NCBI GenBank assembly: GCA_013375335.1
Contig: JABXJZ010000021.1
Span: 1-12,433, forward strand
From: Desulfobacterales bacterium
GTDB lineage: Bacteria > Desulfobacterota > DSM-4660 > Desulfatiglandales > B25-G16
Length of the DNA stretch: 12,433 nt
Direction: 5' to 3'
The position numbers and the translations under genes were made by a program. The number at the start of each line of letters is the position of its first letter. The stretch's first letter is position 1. The notes beneath the pieces were generated by a model. That model worked only from the letters and a program-made list of their open reading frames with translations, was not told where the DNA came from and ran no database searches. Shown piece after piece: positions 1 through 10,045 of the stretch.

Positions 1-29
1 ATGGTTAATTACGGGCTTTCTCTTCGATT

Positions 30-1415
30 ATGGATTATCAAGGGGAGACCATTGCTGCTATAGCCACACCGGTAGGGGTAGGTGGAATAGGGATAATTAA
101 GATCAGTGGAGGTAATGCGGAAAGTATTGCACGAAAGGTCTTTAGGTCAAAGCGAACCATCAGATCATTTGATGCTTTCCGGCTCTATTTGGGCCACATT
201 ATCGATCCGAAATCAAACCTTCCCCTGGACGAAGTCCTTTTGTCTGTAATGCATGCCCCCTTCTCCTACACCAGGGAAGATGTGGTCGAGATTAATTCCC
301 ACAGCGGCTACACAATCCTCTCAAACATACTCCAAATAATCCTTCAAGCAGGTGCCAGATTGGCGAAGCCTGGGGAATTCACCCTGAGGGCCTTCCTGAA
401 TGGTAGGATTGATCTGACGCAGGCTGAGGCAATTATAGACCTCATAAACGCCAAAAGTGATATGTCGGTGCGGCTGGCAGCCAGTCAGTTGGCTGGGGGG
501 CTCGGGAGACGAATCGAGGAAATCAGACACGTACTTATTGAAATCCTCGCCACAATAGAGGCCTCGATAGATTTCCCGGATGAAGAACCCGCTACAACAA
601 CCAGATCGCACATAGCAGACCGGATCAACAAGGAGCTCTTAAAACCGATTAAGGAGTTTATAGCTGCTCACACCCAGAGAAAGATATGGCATGAGGGGAC
701 TGCTGTGGTGATAGTGGGGCGAGTCAATGTTGGTAAATCAAGCATCCTAAACAGGCTCCTACAGGAAGAGAGGGCTATCGTTACACCTATCCCCGGCACA
801 ACTCGAGACGTTCTGGAATGCACGGTTAATATCGAGGGGCTGCCTTTAAGGCTGATAGATACAGCTGGTATACGAAAGGTCAAGGGAAAGGTCGAGCAAA
901 AGGGGGTTGATTTGACAAAGACCCAACTTGCCTTAGCTGACTTCACCCTTCTGGTTATTGACCGAAGTAGGCCCTTAAATCAGTACGACTTAGAGCTATT
1001 ACATGAAGTTGATAAGGAGAGCACCATAGTGGTTATAAATAAGATTGACCTTCCGGCAAAGCTGAGTGAGAAGAAGATCACCTCTACATTCAAATACCTT
1101 CCAAGGGTCAACGTATCGGCACTTACAGGAACAGGGTTTAAAGGCCTGAGGCAGGCAATCTTTACCAGGGTTATGGATACGGGAAAGGACACGTCTCCAA
1201 CATCTATTATTCCCAATCTAAGGCACACAATGGCGCTCACTGAGGCAGCTGAATTTTTAGAAAATGCCTCTACGGGTCTCATAAATGGCTTTCCATGGGA
1301 AACAGCAGCAGCCGATCTCTCTTGGGCAAAGGATGCCTTAGATCAAATAACAGGGAGGAGAACCACCGGGGAGGTCTTGGACACCATTTTTAGCAGATTT
1401 TGTCTCGGTAAATAG
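30..1415 (+). CDS. mnmE: tRNA uridine-5-carboxymethylaminomethyl modification GTPase MnmE (TrmE)
   Basis: MnmE is a dimeric cytosolic GTPase that works with MnmG to install carboxymethylaminomethyl or aminomethyl groups at C5 of wobble U34 in tRNAs reading split-box codons. The 461-residue length is normal. The N-terminal tetrahydrofolate-binding domain covers roughly residues 1-120, followed by the helical domain with an embedded G domain. Visible motifs: G1 GRVNVGKS (230-237, Val where Pro is usual), G2 GTTRD (256-260), G3 DTAG (277-280), G4 NKID (337-340), G5 around SAL (363-365). The protein ends FCLGK, keeping the catalytic Cys (458) of the C-terminal CxGK motif. An in-frame stop at 6-8 leaves the ATG at 30 as the only ATG start; no strong Shine-Dalgarno precedes it. 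MnmG is not in the window. mnmE normally ends the rpmH-rnpA-yidC-jag operon, which would lie to the left. Identity is certain; only the start is mildly uncertain. Confidence 0.97.
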   Translation: MDYQGETIAAIATPVGVGGIGIIKISGGNAESIARKVFRSKRTIRSFDAFRLYLGHIIDPKSNLPLDEVLLSVMHAPFSYTREDVVEINSHSGYTILSNILQIILQAGARLAKPGEFTLRAFLNGRIDLTQAEAIIDLINAKSDMSVRLAASQLAGGLGRRIEEIRHVLIEILATIEASIDFPDEEPATTTRSHIADRINKELLKPIKEFIAAHTQRKIWHEGTAVVIVGRVNVGKSSILNRLLQEERAIVTPIPGTTRDVLECTVNIEGLPLRLIDTAGIRKVKGKVEQKGVDLTKTQLALADFTLLVIDRSRPLNQYDLELLHEVDKESTIVVINKIDLPAKLSEKKITSTFKYLPRVNVSALTGTGFKGLRQAIFTRVMDTGKDTSPTSIIPNLRHTMALTEAAEFLENASTGLINGFPWETAAADLSWAKDALDQITGRRTTGEVLDTIFSRFCLGK

Positions 1416-1449
1416 AGCTCATTTAGGCCAGCCAAGTTTCATAAATTTA

Positions 1450-1478
1450 TTGTAAATAAGCGTGTAATGCACTATACT
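1450..1478 (+). promoter_or_regulatory. sigma70-like promoter candidate upstream of the acyl-CoA dehydrogenase gene
   Basis: A -35 candidate TTGTAA (1450-1455, 4 of 6 to consensus) is followed after exactly 17 bases by TATACT (1473-1478, 5 of 6). It lies just after mnmE in AT-rich sequence and would give a leader of about 160 bases before the gene at 1646. It is the best-spaced pair I found in this gap. It rests on consensus match only. Confidence 0.45.
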
Positions 1479-1534
1479 TTAAGATAAAAATGACTCATTA
1501 CACCAATCCCGAGGCCATAACATAACGCTTACAA

Positions 1535-1639
1535 CTCCTCCTCCCGGAAAGATAGGGTCATAGTCCTGCCTAGCAGACGGAAGCCGCCCAAAAAATGACC
1601 AGAGTTACTGAGGAGGAATCATCTTAAATTAAGGAGGAG
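1535..1639 (+). promoter_or_regulatory. possible Shine-Dalgarno-sequestering leader of the acyl-CoA dehydrogenase gene
   Basis: CTCCTCCT (1535-1542) is a perfect 8-base complement of AGGAGGAG (1632-1639), the Shine-Dalgarno sequence of the gene starting at 1646. The overlapping TCCTCCTC (1536-1543) is also perfectly complementary to GAGGAGGA (1610-1617), so the pyrimidine run could pair with a decoy upstream or with the real ribosome site. Between them lies a small hairpin CTGC-CTA-GCAG (1565-1575). This arrangement would allow mutually exclusive structures that hide or free the start region. I recognise no known riboswitch class. Chance complementarity to purine-rich ribosome sites is common, so this is a hypothesis. 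Confidence 0.25.
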
Positions 1640-1645
1640 AGCAAT

Positions 1646-2809
1646 ATGGATTTTGCACTATCCGAGGAACTACAGATGCTTAGAGACACCGTGTGTGCCT
1701 TTGTCGATGAGAAGGTTGCTCCGTTTGCGGATGAATGGGAAGAAAGACACTACTTCCCCTATGAGGAGGCTATTAAACCTATGGGCGACCTGGGCTTTTT
1801 CGGCACGGTTATCCCTGAGGAATACGGGGGAAACAATATGGGCTGGCTGGCAGCCATTATACTGAGTGAGGAGATAGCTCGTGGCTCTAGTGCACTAAGG
1901 GTTCAGATCAATATGCAGACAACTGGGATGAGCTTCACCATCTATCACTATGGTGAGGAGGAGTTGAAGAGCAGATATATCCCTAAGCTTGTGAGCGCCG
2001 AGCATGTGGGGGCATTCGCAATGACAGAACCTAACGCCGGATCTGATGTGCTGGCACTTAGATCAACAGCTGAGGACAAAGGGGATCATTGGCTCTTAAA
2101 TGGCAGTAAGACATGGATCTCTAATGCCACTGTCGCTGATGCAATCATCTACTACGCCTATACAGATCGTTCCAAGGGAACCAAGGGGCTCTCAGCCTTT
2201 GTGATAGAGCCAAAGAATTTTAACGGGGTTACCACAACCGAGTTAGATAAGACAGGTACTCGCGCTACGCCCACCGGTGAAGTTATTTTGGAAAACACCG
2301 AGGTTCCAAAGCAAAATATTATAGGAAAGCCAGGTGATGGCGTGAAGATCCTCTTTGGCTCTCTTGCTAATTCCCGGCTCTCGTGCGCGGCAGGAGGGGT
2401 TGGCCTGGCACAGGCCTGTCTAGATGCTGTAACTAAGTATGCTATGGAGCGAGAGCAATTCGGCCAGCCCATCGGGACATTTCAAATGAACCAAGATATG
2501 ATTGCGCAGATGGTTGCAGAGATTGAGGCAGCCAGACTATCCTGCTACAGGGCAGCATGGCAGAAAGACCAGGGGATGTTGGGCAATAATTTGGAAGTAG
2601 CTCAGGCTAAATATCTGGCTGGTGAGATAGCTTATAAATGCTCGCGGTATGCTATGAGCATCCTTGGGGCGTACGGTTACTCTACTGAGTATCCAGTGGC
2701 CCGGTACTACAGGGATGCACCCCCCTATGCTATGGTAGAGGGGTCACATAATATCTGTAAGTTTATTATCGCGCAGGACCAGCTCGGCATCAAGAAAGCA
2801 AATAGGTAA
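1646..2809 (+). CDS. acyl-CoA dehydrogenase, probable non-decarboxylating glutaryl-CoA dehydrogenase
   Basis: FAD flavoenzyme of the acyl-CoA dehydrogenase family, 387 residues (family about 380-400). Seen: the flavin/substrate motif TEPNAGSD (127-134), KTWISNA (155-161), the Arg-containing FAD-contact region EREQFGQPIG (268-277), GAYGYSTEYPVARYYRD (341-357), and the catalytic base region MVEGS with Glu365. Glu is preceded by Val364. Decarboxylating glutaryl-CoA dehydrogenases (human type) have Tyr there; the Tyr-to-Val exchange is the published hallmark of the Desulfococcus enzyme, which stops at glutaconyl-CoA. Long stretches (EEIARGSSALRVQ, residues 75-87, and QMNQDMIAQM, 280-289) match that enzyme as I remember it; Arg85 may contact the distal carboxylate. 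Inferred role: glutaryl-CoA to glutaconyl-CoA, electrons passing to electron-transfer flavoprotein, in glutarate, lysine or aromatic degradation. A strong AAGGAGGAG (1631-1639) sits 6 bases before the ATG. No ETF or decarboxylase gene is adjacent. The family is certain; substrate is inferred and another acyl-CoA is possible. Confidence 0.78.
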   Translation: MDFALSEELQMLRDTVCAFVDEKVAPFADEWEERHYFPYEEAIKPMGDLGFFGTVIPEEYGGNNMGWLAAIILSEEIARGSSALRVQINMQTTGMSFTIYHYGEEELKSRYIPKLVSAEHVGAFAMTEPNAGSDVLALRSTAEDKGDHWLLNGSKTWISNATVADAIIYYAYTDRSKGTKGLSAFVIEPKNFNGVTTTELDKTGTRATPTGEVILENTEVPKQNIIGKPGDGVKILFGSLANSRLSCAAGGVGLAQACLDAVTKYAMEREQFGQPIGTFQMNQDMIAQMVAEIEAARLSCYRAAWQKDQGMLGNNLEVAQAKYLAGEIAYKCSRYAMSILGAYGYSTEYPVARYYRDAPPYAMVEGSHNICKFIIAQDQLGIKKANR

Positions 2810-2884
2810 TAGGAGGGTACTTATCGCTCGCTCGACAGGTGTTAAGATCAAATACGTTTTTAAATCGATATGTTAAATGGGTTT

Positions 2885-2913
2885 TCGACATTTTGATATT
2901 GGGTTGTTATTAT
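2885..2913 (+). promoter_or_regulatory. sigma70-like promoter candidate for dnaN-gyrB
   Basis: TCGACA (2885-2890, 5 of 6 to TTGACA) and TATTAT (2908-2913, 5 of 6 to TATAAT) are separated by exactly 17 bases in the AT-rich gap before dnaN. Transcription would begin near 2920, about 47 bases before the dnaN ATG. A dedicated promoter makes sense because the preceding gene is metabolically unrelated. Support is consensus match and position only. Confidence 0.45.
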
Positions 2914-2920
2914 GACGATT

Positions 2921-2944
2921 TTACTAAATATAGAATCATAGTAA
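2921..2944 (+). repeat. inverted repeat TTACTA-N12-TAGTAA at the predicted dnaN transcription start
   Basis: Perfect 6-base arms TTACTA (2921-2926) and TAGTAA (2939-2944) are separated by 12 bases. They fall immediately downstream of the candidate -10 box, where a repressor operator or a weak 5'-end hairpin could act. In AT-rich DNA a 6-base inverted repeat can easily arise by chance. Confidence 0.25.
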
Positions 2945-2966
2945 TAAATCATATCATGGGGTAAAA

Positions 2967-4091
2967 ATGGAACTAAAAATTGATACAGATGTCCTCTTAA
3001 AAGCAATCTCTCGTGTGCAAGCCATATTGGAGAAAAGGAGCCATATGCCTATACTATCGACAGTGCTCCTTACCACAAAGGGCGATGAGCTTGAGATATC
3101 AGCAACAGACCTAGAAATCGGCTTCCAAAATAGTTATCCAGCTGAGATCTTAACCCCCGGCAGCATGACAATCTCGGGTAAAAGACTCCTCGATATCACA
3201 AGAGAGACAAGTAGTAAGAAGATCTATATATCTGAGAAGGAGAATAACTGGGTCTATATCTCCGACGACAATGCCCACTATAACCTCTCTTGTCTCCCTG
3301 CTGATGAGTTTCCCGCTCTGACGGAGCCAGAGGATACAGTAATGATAGAAATAGACGGAAAGATATTAACGGAGATGATCAACAAGACGATTTACTCAAT
3401 AACCATGGAGGAGGCAGGTTTTAAATTGTCCGGCGTCTTTATGGAAAGGATAAATAAGGGTGGGGAGGACTTTTTGAGAATGGTCGCCACCGATGGCCAC
3501 AGGCTGTCGCTAATCGACAAGAAAGTTCCGGATGTCCAAAAAATAGAGATGGAACATGGTGTCATGATTCCAAGGAAAGGCCTCCTGGAGTTGAGCAAAC
3601 TCTCTCAGGAGAATGGAGCTATCCTTTTGGGGTTAAAACAGAACAACCTCGTGGCAAAACAAGAAAAGGTTTTAATAATAATAAGATTATTAGATACAAA
3701 ATTTCCTGACTACAAAAACGTGATCGCCATAGGGGAAGAGGATACGCAAAATACCATAACTGTCAGCAGAAGAGGTCTCCTAGAGGCTATGAGGAGGATG
3801 ATGATAATCAGGGGCGACCAGTACCAAGGGGTAAGGATGAATATAGGACGAGATTATCTGGAGGTGGTTTCTGTAAACCCCGATCTGGGTAATGCGGAAG
3901 AAAAGATAGAGATTAAATATGAGGGAGAGCCTATGGAGATGGGCTTTAATCCCAAGTATTTCATAGACGCCCTTCAACCTATGGACAGTGAGATACTTCA
4001 GTTAACTATTAAGGATCAGACGAGCCCATGTTTAATTACAGGAGAGCGGGATGGTGGTTTTTTAGGCCTGATTATGCCAATGAGGGTGTAA
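2967..4091 (+). CDS. dnaN: DNA polymerase III beta subunit (sliding clamp)
   Basis: The beta clamp forms a ring-shaped homodimer on DNA that tethers the replicative polymerase and docks other DNA-processing proteins. The 374-residue length is typical for three repeated clamp domains. Recognisable features: the N-terminal MPILSTVLL stretch (about 27-35), the TDLEIG region (47-52), the ATDGHRLS signature in the middle domain, PRKGLLELSKL after it, and the canonical C-terminus MPMRV, part of the peptide-binding cleft. A short GGGG (2958-2961) five bases before the ATG serves as a weak ribosome site. The gene is not preceded by dnaA as in the classical order, and it is followed 3 bases later by gyrB with no recF between, so dnaN and gyrB are almost surely one transcript. 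Identity is certain. Confidence 0.97.
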   Translation: MELKIDTDVLLKAISRVQAILEKRSHMPILSTVLLTTKGDELEISATDLEIGFQNSYPAEILTPGSMTISGKRLLDITRETSSKKIYISEKENNWVYISDDNAHYNLSCLPADEFPALTEPEDTVMIEIDGKILTEMINKTIYSITMEEAGFKLSGVFMERINKGGEDFLRMVATDGHRLSLIDKKVPDVQKIEMEHGVMIPRKGLLELSKLSQENGAILLGLKQNNLVAKQEKVLIIIRLLDTKFPDYKNVIAIGEEDTQNTITVSRRGLLEAMRRMMIIRGDQYQGVRMNIGRDYLEVVSVNPDLGNAEEKIEIKYEGEPMEMGFNPKYFIDALQPMDSEILQLTIKDQTSPCLITGERDGGFLGLIMPMRV

Positions 4092-6473
<2,382 letters not shown>

Positions 6474-6601
6474 ACAATCTTAGGTTTTGTTCGGGACCTA
6501 CCGGACAGAGGACAGTTTTCTACCTGAGGCCCTCCCCCCTTGCAATTCCTTAAGTCCAATCTGAGGTCATGAGTTTTTCATTAAACCTTTGAGGAGAGAA
6601 G
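6474..6601 (+). other. gyrB-gyrA intergenic region, no clear regulatory element
   Basis: This 128-base gap holds a tandem GGACAG repeat (6503-6508 and 6510-6515), a weak inverted repeat TAGGT/ACCTA (6481-6485 and 6496-6500, 10-base loop) and a pyrimidine-rich C-run (6531-6539). I found neither a convincing terminator (no strong stem followed by a T tract) nor a well-spaced -35/-10 pair. The gyrA ribosome site GAGGAG (6591-6596) lies 5 bases before its ATG. Whether gyrA has its own promoter cannot be decided from the sequence. Confidence 0.4.
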
Positions 6602-9028
6602 ATGAGTCCTTTAAAGGCAAGAGACGTGAGTACTGTTACTATAGAAGAAGAGATGAAGAGGTCTTATCTGGAATATGCCATGAGTGTAATCGTTGGCAGG
6701 GCATTGCCAGATATACGAGACGGGCTTAAACCGGCCCACAGGAGAGTTCTGTTCGCTATGGAACAGCTGAAGAACTACCATGACAGGCCGTACAAGAAGT
6801 CTGCCCGGGTAGTAGGCGATGTCATTGGGAAGTATCATCCTCACGGTGATGCGGCCGTTTACGATACCATTGTAAGGATGGCACAGCCCTTTTCCATGAG
6901 ATACCCCTTGATTGATGGACAGGGCAACTTCGGCTCGGTGGACGGCGATCCCCCCGCGGCTATGAGGTATACGGAGATAAGGATGCACGAGATAGCCGAG
7001 GAGTTCTTGGCAGATGTGGACAAGGACACAGTTGACTTCGCGCCCAACTATGACGGTTCTTTGTCGGAACCCCTTATCCTGCCCACAACGATACCAAACT
7101 TACTCATCAGTGGCTCATCGGGTATAGCAGTCGGTATGGCCACTAACATCCCGCCACATAATCTGCGGGAAGTGGCCGACGCTATCATGCATACCGTAGA
7201 TAACCCGGATATCTCGCCAGAAGAGCTCATGATCGATGTACCAGGTCCGGATTTTCCGACAGCCGGCTTTATTTATGGAGAAAAGGGCATTCAGGACGCC
7301 TATTCCAACGGCAAGGGGATTATAAAGATGCGGGCTCGGGCATTTGTGGAGAAGGTGGGAGACAATAAGGAGCGGATCATCATTACCGAGATACCATACC
7401 AGGTCAACAAGGCAAGCCTGCTTAAGAATATAGGAGACCTGGTTAAAGAGAAAAAGATAGATGGAATAAGCGATATACGAGATGAGTCAGACCGTGAAGG
7501 ATTACGGGTAGCAATCGACATTAAACGGGGGGCCTTGGCCTCCGTTATCCTCAATCGGCTCTACAAGTTTACGCAAATGGAGACATCCTTTGGGATTATT
7601 ATGCTGGCCATCGTAAATGGGAGGCCGGAGATATTAGAGCTCAAGCAGATTATCCAGCACTTCATCAACTACAGGAGGGAGATAATTGTCCGTCGGACAT
7701 CCTTCGAATTAAAAAAGGCCCAGGCAAAGGCCCATGTGTTAGAAGGACTCAAGGTGGCATTGGAACACCTGGATAGGGTCGTTCAAGTGATCCGCTCTTC
7801 GCGTGCCCCTTCAGATGCAAAGATGAGGCTTATGGAGGGATTTCAGCTTTCAGATGCCCAGGCTCAGGCCATTCTGGATATGAAATTGCAGAGATTGACC
7901 GGTCTGGAAAGGGATAAAATAAATGATGAGTATAATAACACTATCAAGGACATTGAGAGATGTAAGGCCATTTTGAGCAGCGACGCGCTTGTCATGGATA
8001 TCATAAAGAAGGAGACGAGGGATATTCGAGAGAGATATGGGGATGAGCGGCGAACCGAAATTATCAAAGAAGTGCAGGATATCGATATTGAGGACCTGAT
8101 CGTAGATGAGGATATGGTTATCACGGTAAGTCACGCCGGCTATATGAAGAGGACGCCCATAAGCCTTTATCGAGCACAACGAAGAGGCGGAAAAGGCGTG
8201 GCAGGGACGAAGACCAGGGAAGAGGATTTTGTGGAATCCATGTTTGTCGCCTCCACCCATGATTACCTCCTGTTCTTTATGAACACGGGACGCCTATACT
8301 GGAGAAGAGTGCACGAGATACCAGAAGCGGGGAGAATGGCCAAGGGGACTGCCGTTGTAAATTTGTTAGATCTGCAACCAGCCGAAAGAATAGCTACTAT
8401 CCTATCAATCAAGGGCTTTGAGGATGGAAGGTATATAGTTATGGCAACCAAGAATGGCCTGGTGAAAAAGACAAAGCTTTCCGCCTACAGCAGGCCCAGG
8501 GCAACGGGTATTGCCGCTCTCAAGATAAACGAGGGCGATGAATTAATCGGGGTAAGGGTAACCGGTGGCGATCAGGATATCTTCTTAAGCTCAATGAAGG
8601 GCAAGGCAATACGGTTCCATGAGGATTGCCTAAGGAGCATGGGACGCGTGGCCTCAGGAAATACAGGGATACGGCTTGAAAGGGGCGATCAGGTGGTCAG
8701 CATTGAGACTCTCGATGAGGGGGCAACCATTCTCACCATTACAGAGAAGGGGTACGGAAAGAGGACGGAGACAAAGGAATACAGGGCGCAGAATAGAGGC
8801 GGTAAAGGCGTCTTTTCAATAAAGACATCGGAGAGGAATGGCCCAGTGGTAGGCGCTCATCAGGTAAGAGAGGACGATGAGCTCATGATTCTATCGGGTG
8901 AGGGAAAGATCATTAGAATAAGAGCAGCCGATATCCGGGTTATCGGACGCCATACCCAGGGGGTAAAGTTGATAGGTCTCGTTCCGCCCGAGAAGGTTGT
9001 GGCTGTAGCCAGATTAGTCGAAACGTAG
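6602..9028 (+). CDS. gyrA: DNA gyrase subunit A
   Basis: DNA-cleaving and DNA-wrapping subunit of gyrase, 808 residues. The N-terminal breakage-reunion domain has the winged-helix region [17 protein letters not shown] (32-48), [14 protein letters not shown] (76-89) and the catalytic Tyr123 in AMRYTE. The tower and coiled-coil follow, with [16 protein letters not shown] (355-370) and [20 protein letters not shown] (417-436). The C-terminal beta-pinwheel begins near 505 and carries the GyrA box QRRGGKG (526-532), which distinguishes GyrA from ParC; a second related copy QNRGGKG is at 730-736. There is no acidic tail as in E. coli. The quinolone-pocket residue equivalent to E. coli Ser83 is Ala84, while Asp88 is retained. 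The start is supported by GAGGAG five bases upstream. gpsA follows after 9 bases. Identity is certain. Confidence 0.97.
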   Translation: MSPLKARDVSTVTIEEEMKRSYLEYAMSVIVGRALPDIRDGLKPAHRRVLFAMEQLKNYHDRPYKKSARVVGDVIGKYHPHGDAAVYDTIVRMAQPFSMRYPLIDGQGNFGSVDGDPPAAMRYTEIRMHEIAEEFLADVDKDTVDFAPNYDGSLSEPLILPTTIPNLLISGSSGIAVGMATNIPPHNLREVADAIMHTVDNPDISPEELMIDVPGPDFPTAGFIYGEKGIQDAYSNGKGIIKMRARAFVEKVGDNKERIIITEIPYQVNKASLLKNIGDLVKEKKIDGISDIRDESDREGLRVAIDIKRGALASVILNRLYKFTQMETSFGIIMLAIVNGRPEILELKQIIQHFINYRREIIVRRTSFELKKAQAKAHVLEGLKVALEHLDRVVQVIRSSRAPSDAKMRLMEGFQLSDAQAQAILDMKLQRLTGLERDKINDEYNNTIKDIERCKAILSSDALVMDIIKKETRDIRERYGDERRTEIIKEVQDIDIEDLIVDEDMVITVSHAGYMKRTPISLYRAQRRGGKGVAGTKTREEDFVESMFVASTHDYLLFFMNTGRLYWRRVHEIPEAGRMAKGTAVVNLLDLQPAERIATILSIKGFEDGRYIVMATKNGLVKKTKLSAYSRPRATGIAALKINEGDELIGVRVTGGDQDIFLSSMKGKAIRFHEDCLRSMGRVASGNTGIRLERGDQVVSIETLDEGATILTITEKGYGKRTETKEYRAQNRGGKGVFSIKTSERNGPVVGAHQVREDDELMILSGEGKIIRIRAADIRVIGRHTQGVKLIGLVPPEKVVAVARLVET

Positions 9029-9037
9029 AGGGGCGAA

Positions 9038-10045
9038 ATGGTAAGGGTTGGTGTTGTGGGAGGAGGTGGTTGGGGCACTGCTATGGCCCACCATATGACC
9101 CTTAAGGGGTTTGATGTTGATCTATGGATCAGGGAAGAAGAGGTATATCATCAGATCAAGGAAAAAAGGGTAAACGAGACATTCCTGCCAGGAATAAGGC
9201 TCTCCGATGGAATAAGGCCAGTTCAATCATTTGAGGAAGTCACAAGGGGCAAGGATCTTTTGGCGATCGTGGTGCCTTCCCATGTGTTCAGGGACATTGC
9301 AGCTAAACTATCTCCCTTTCTTTCTCCTTCAGCGCCTCTCGTGGTGGGGACAAAGGGCATAGAGAATGAGACGCTTATGACTATGTCTCAGGTACTGAAA
9401 TCGGTATTACCAGGGAGCTGGGACAACAGCCTTGCGTGTCTTTCCGGCCCAAGCTTTGCTCGGGAGGTGTGCTACAAACACCCAACGGCTGTGACCCTTG
9501 CATCCAGAAATAAAGAGCTGGCTAAATATTTGCAGGAGCTGTTTTCTACTGACTACTTCAGGGTTTATACAACCCAAGATGTTATAGGTGTGGAGCTTGG
9601 GGGGGCATTGAAAAACGTCATAGCCATTGCCGCAGGTGCATCTGATGGCCTTGGTTTCGGCTATAATGCAAGGGCAGCCTTGATAACGAGGGGTCTGGCA
9701 GAGATGACCAGACTCGGGGTCGCCATGGGTGCCAGGGCATTAACCTTTGCAGGGCTGGCAGGAATAGGTGATCTCATCGTAACATGTACCAGTGATCTGA
9801 GCAGAAACAGGATGGTGGGATTGAAGATTGCCAAGGGTGTTCCTATTGAAGAGATTATTTCCGGCATGAAGATGGTTGCCGAGGGGATAAAGACATCCCT
9901 GTCCACCTATAATCTCGCAAAAAAGAGGGGCATAGAGATGCCTATTAGCACAGAGGTTTACAATATTATCTACAAGGGTAAGGACCCGAGGAGGGCAGTT
10001 AAGGATCTAATGACCAGGCAGCTCAAGGTAGAGCTTGAGCATTAA
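9038..10045 (+). CDS. gpsA: NAD(P)-dependent glycerol-3-phosphate dehydrogenase
   Basis: Cytosolic enzyme that reduces dihydroxyacetone phosphate to sn-glycerol-3-phosphate, the backbone precursor of phospholipids. The 335-residue length is typical. Seen: the N-terminal Rossmann motif GVVGGGGWGTA (5-15), VVPSHVFRD (78-86), GTKGIE with Lys106, SGPSFAREV (136-144), the catalytic Lys192 in ALKNVIAIAAG, GLAGIGDLIVTCTS (239-252) and SRNR (255-258). The start overlaps no other gene; the ribosome site GAGGGG (9028-9033) begins at the last base of the gyrA stop, so gpsA is very likely co-transcribed with gyrA. No acyltransferase (plsY) gene, its frequent partner, is in the window. Its stop codon overlaps the stop of the convergent gene on the other strand by 4 bases. 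Identity is certain. Confidence 0.96.
   Translation: MVRVGVVGGGGWGTAMAHHMTLKGFDVDLWIREEEVYHQIKEKRVNETFLPGIRLSDGIRPVQSFEEVTRGKDLLAIVVPSHVFRDIAAKLSPFLSPSAPLVVGTKGIENETLMTMSQVLKSVLPGSWDNSLACLSGPSFAREVCYKHPTAVTLASRNKELAKYLQELFSTDYFRVYTTQDVIGVELGGALKNVIAIAAGASDGLGFGYNARAALITRGLAEMTRLGVAMGARALTFAGLAGIGDLIVTCTSDLSRNRMVGLKIAKGVPIEEIISGMKMVAEGIKTSLSTYNLAKKRGIEMPISTEVYNIIYKGKDPRRAVKDLMTRQLKVELEH

Noticed and set aside
1..63. Short frame starting ATG at base 1, possibly the tail of an upstream gene (jag is the usual neighbour)
   Set aside because: The 20 residues do not resemble the end of Jag or any family I know, and they mostly overlap mnmE in another frame. Too little sequence to call.
230..1415. 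Val in place of Pro in the MnmE G1 loop (GRVNVGKS)
   Set aside because: The P-loop Gly, Lys and Ser are all kept, so this is an ordinary substitution with no expected loss of function.
1416..1535. Intrinsic terminator after mnmE
   Set aside because: No GC-rich stem followed by a T run is visible; likewise none after 2809, 6473 or 10045.
2810..2966. Possible replication origin in the AT-rich gap before dnaN
   Set aside because: I found no sequence close to the DnaA box TTATCCACA on either strand in this gap, and no repeated 9-mers. AT richness alone is explained by a promoter.
6481..6515. Hairpin and GGACAG tandem repeat between gyrB and gyrA as a supercoiling-responsive element
   Set aside because: The stem is only 5 bases with a 10-base loop and the repeat is two short copies; both are within chance expectation and match no known gyrase control site.
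7850..8260. 136-residue open frame on the - strand within gyrA
   Set aside because: Fully inside the conserved gyrA coding sequence, no recognisable protein features.
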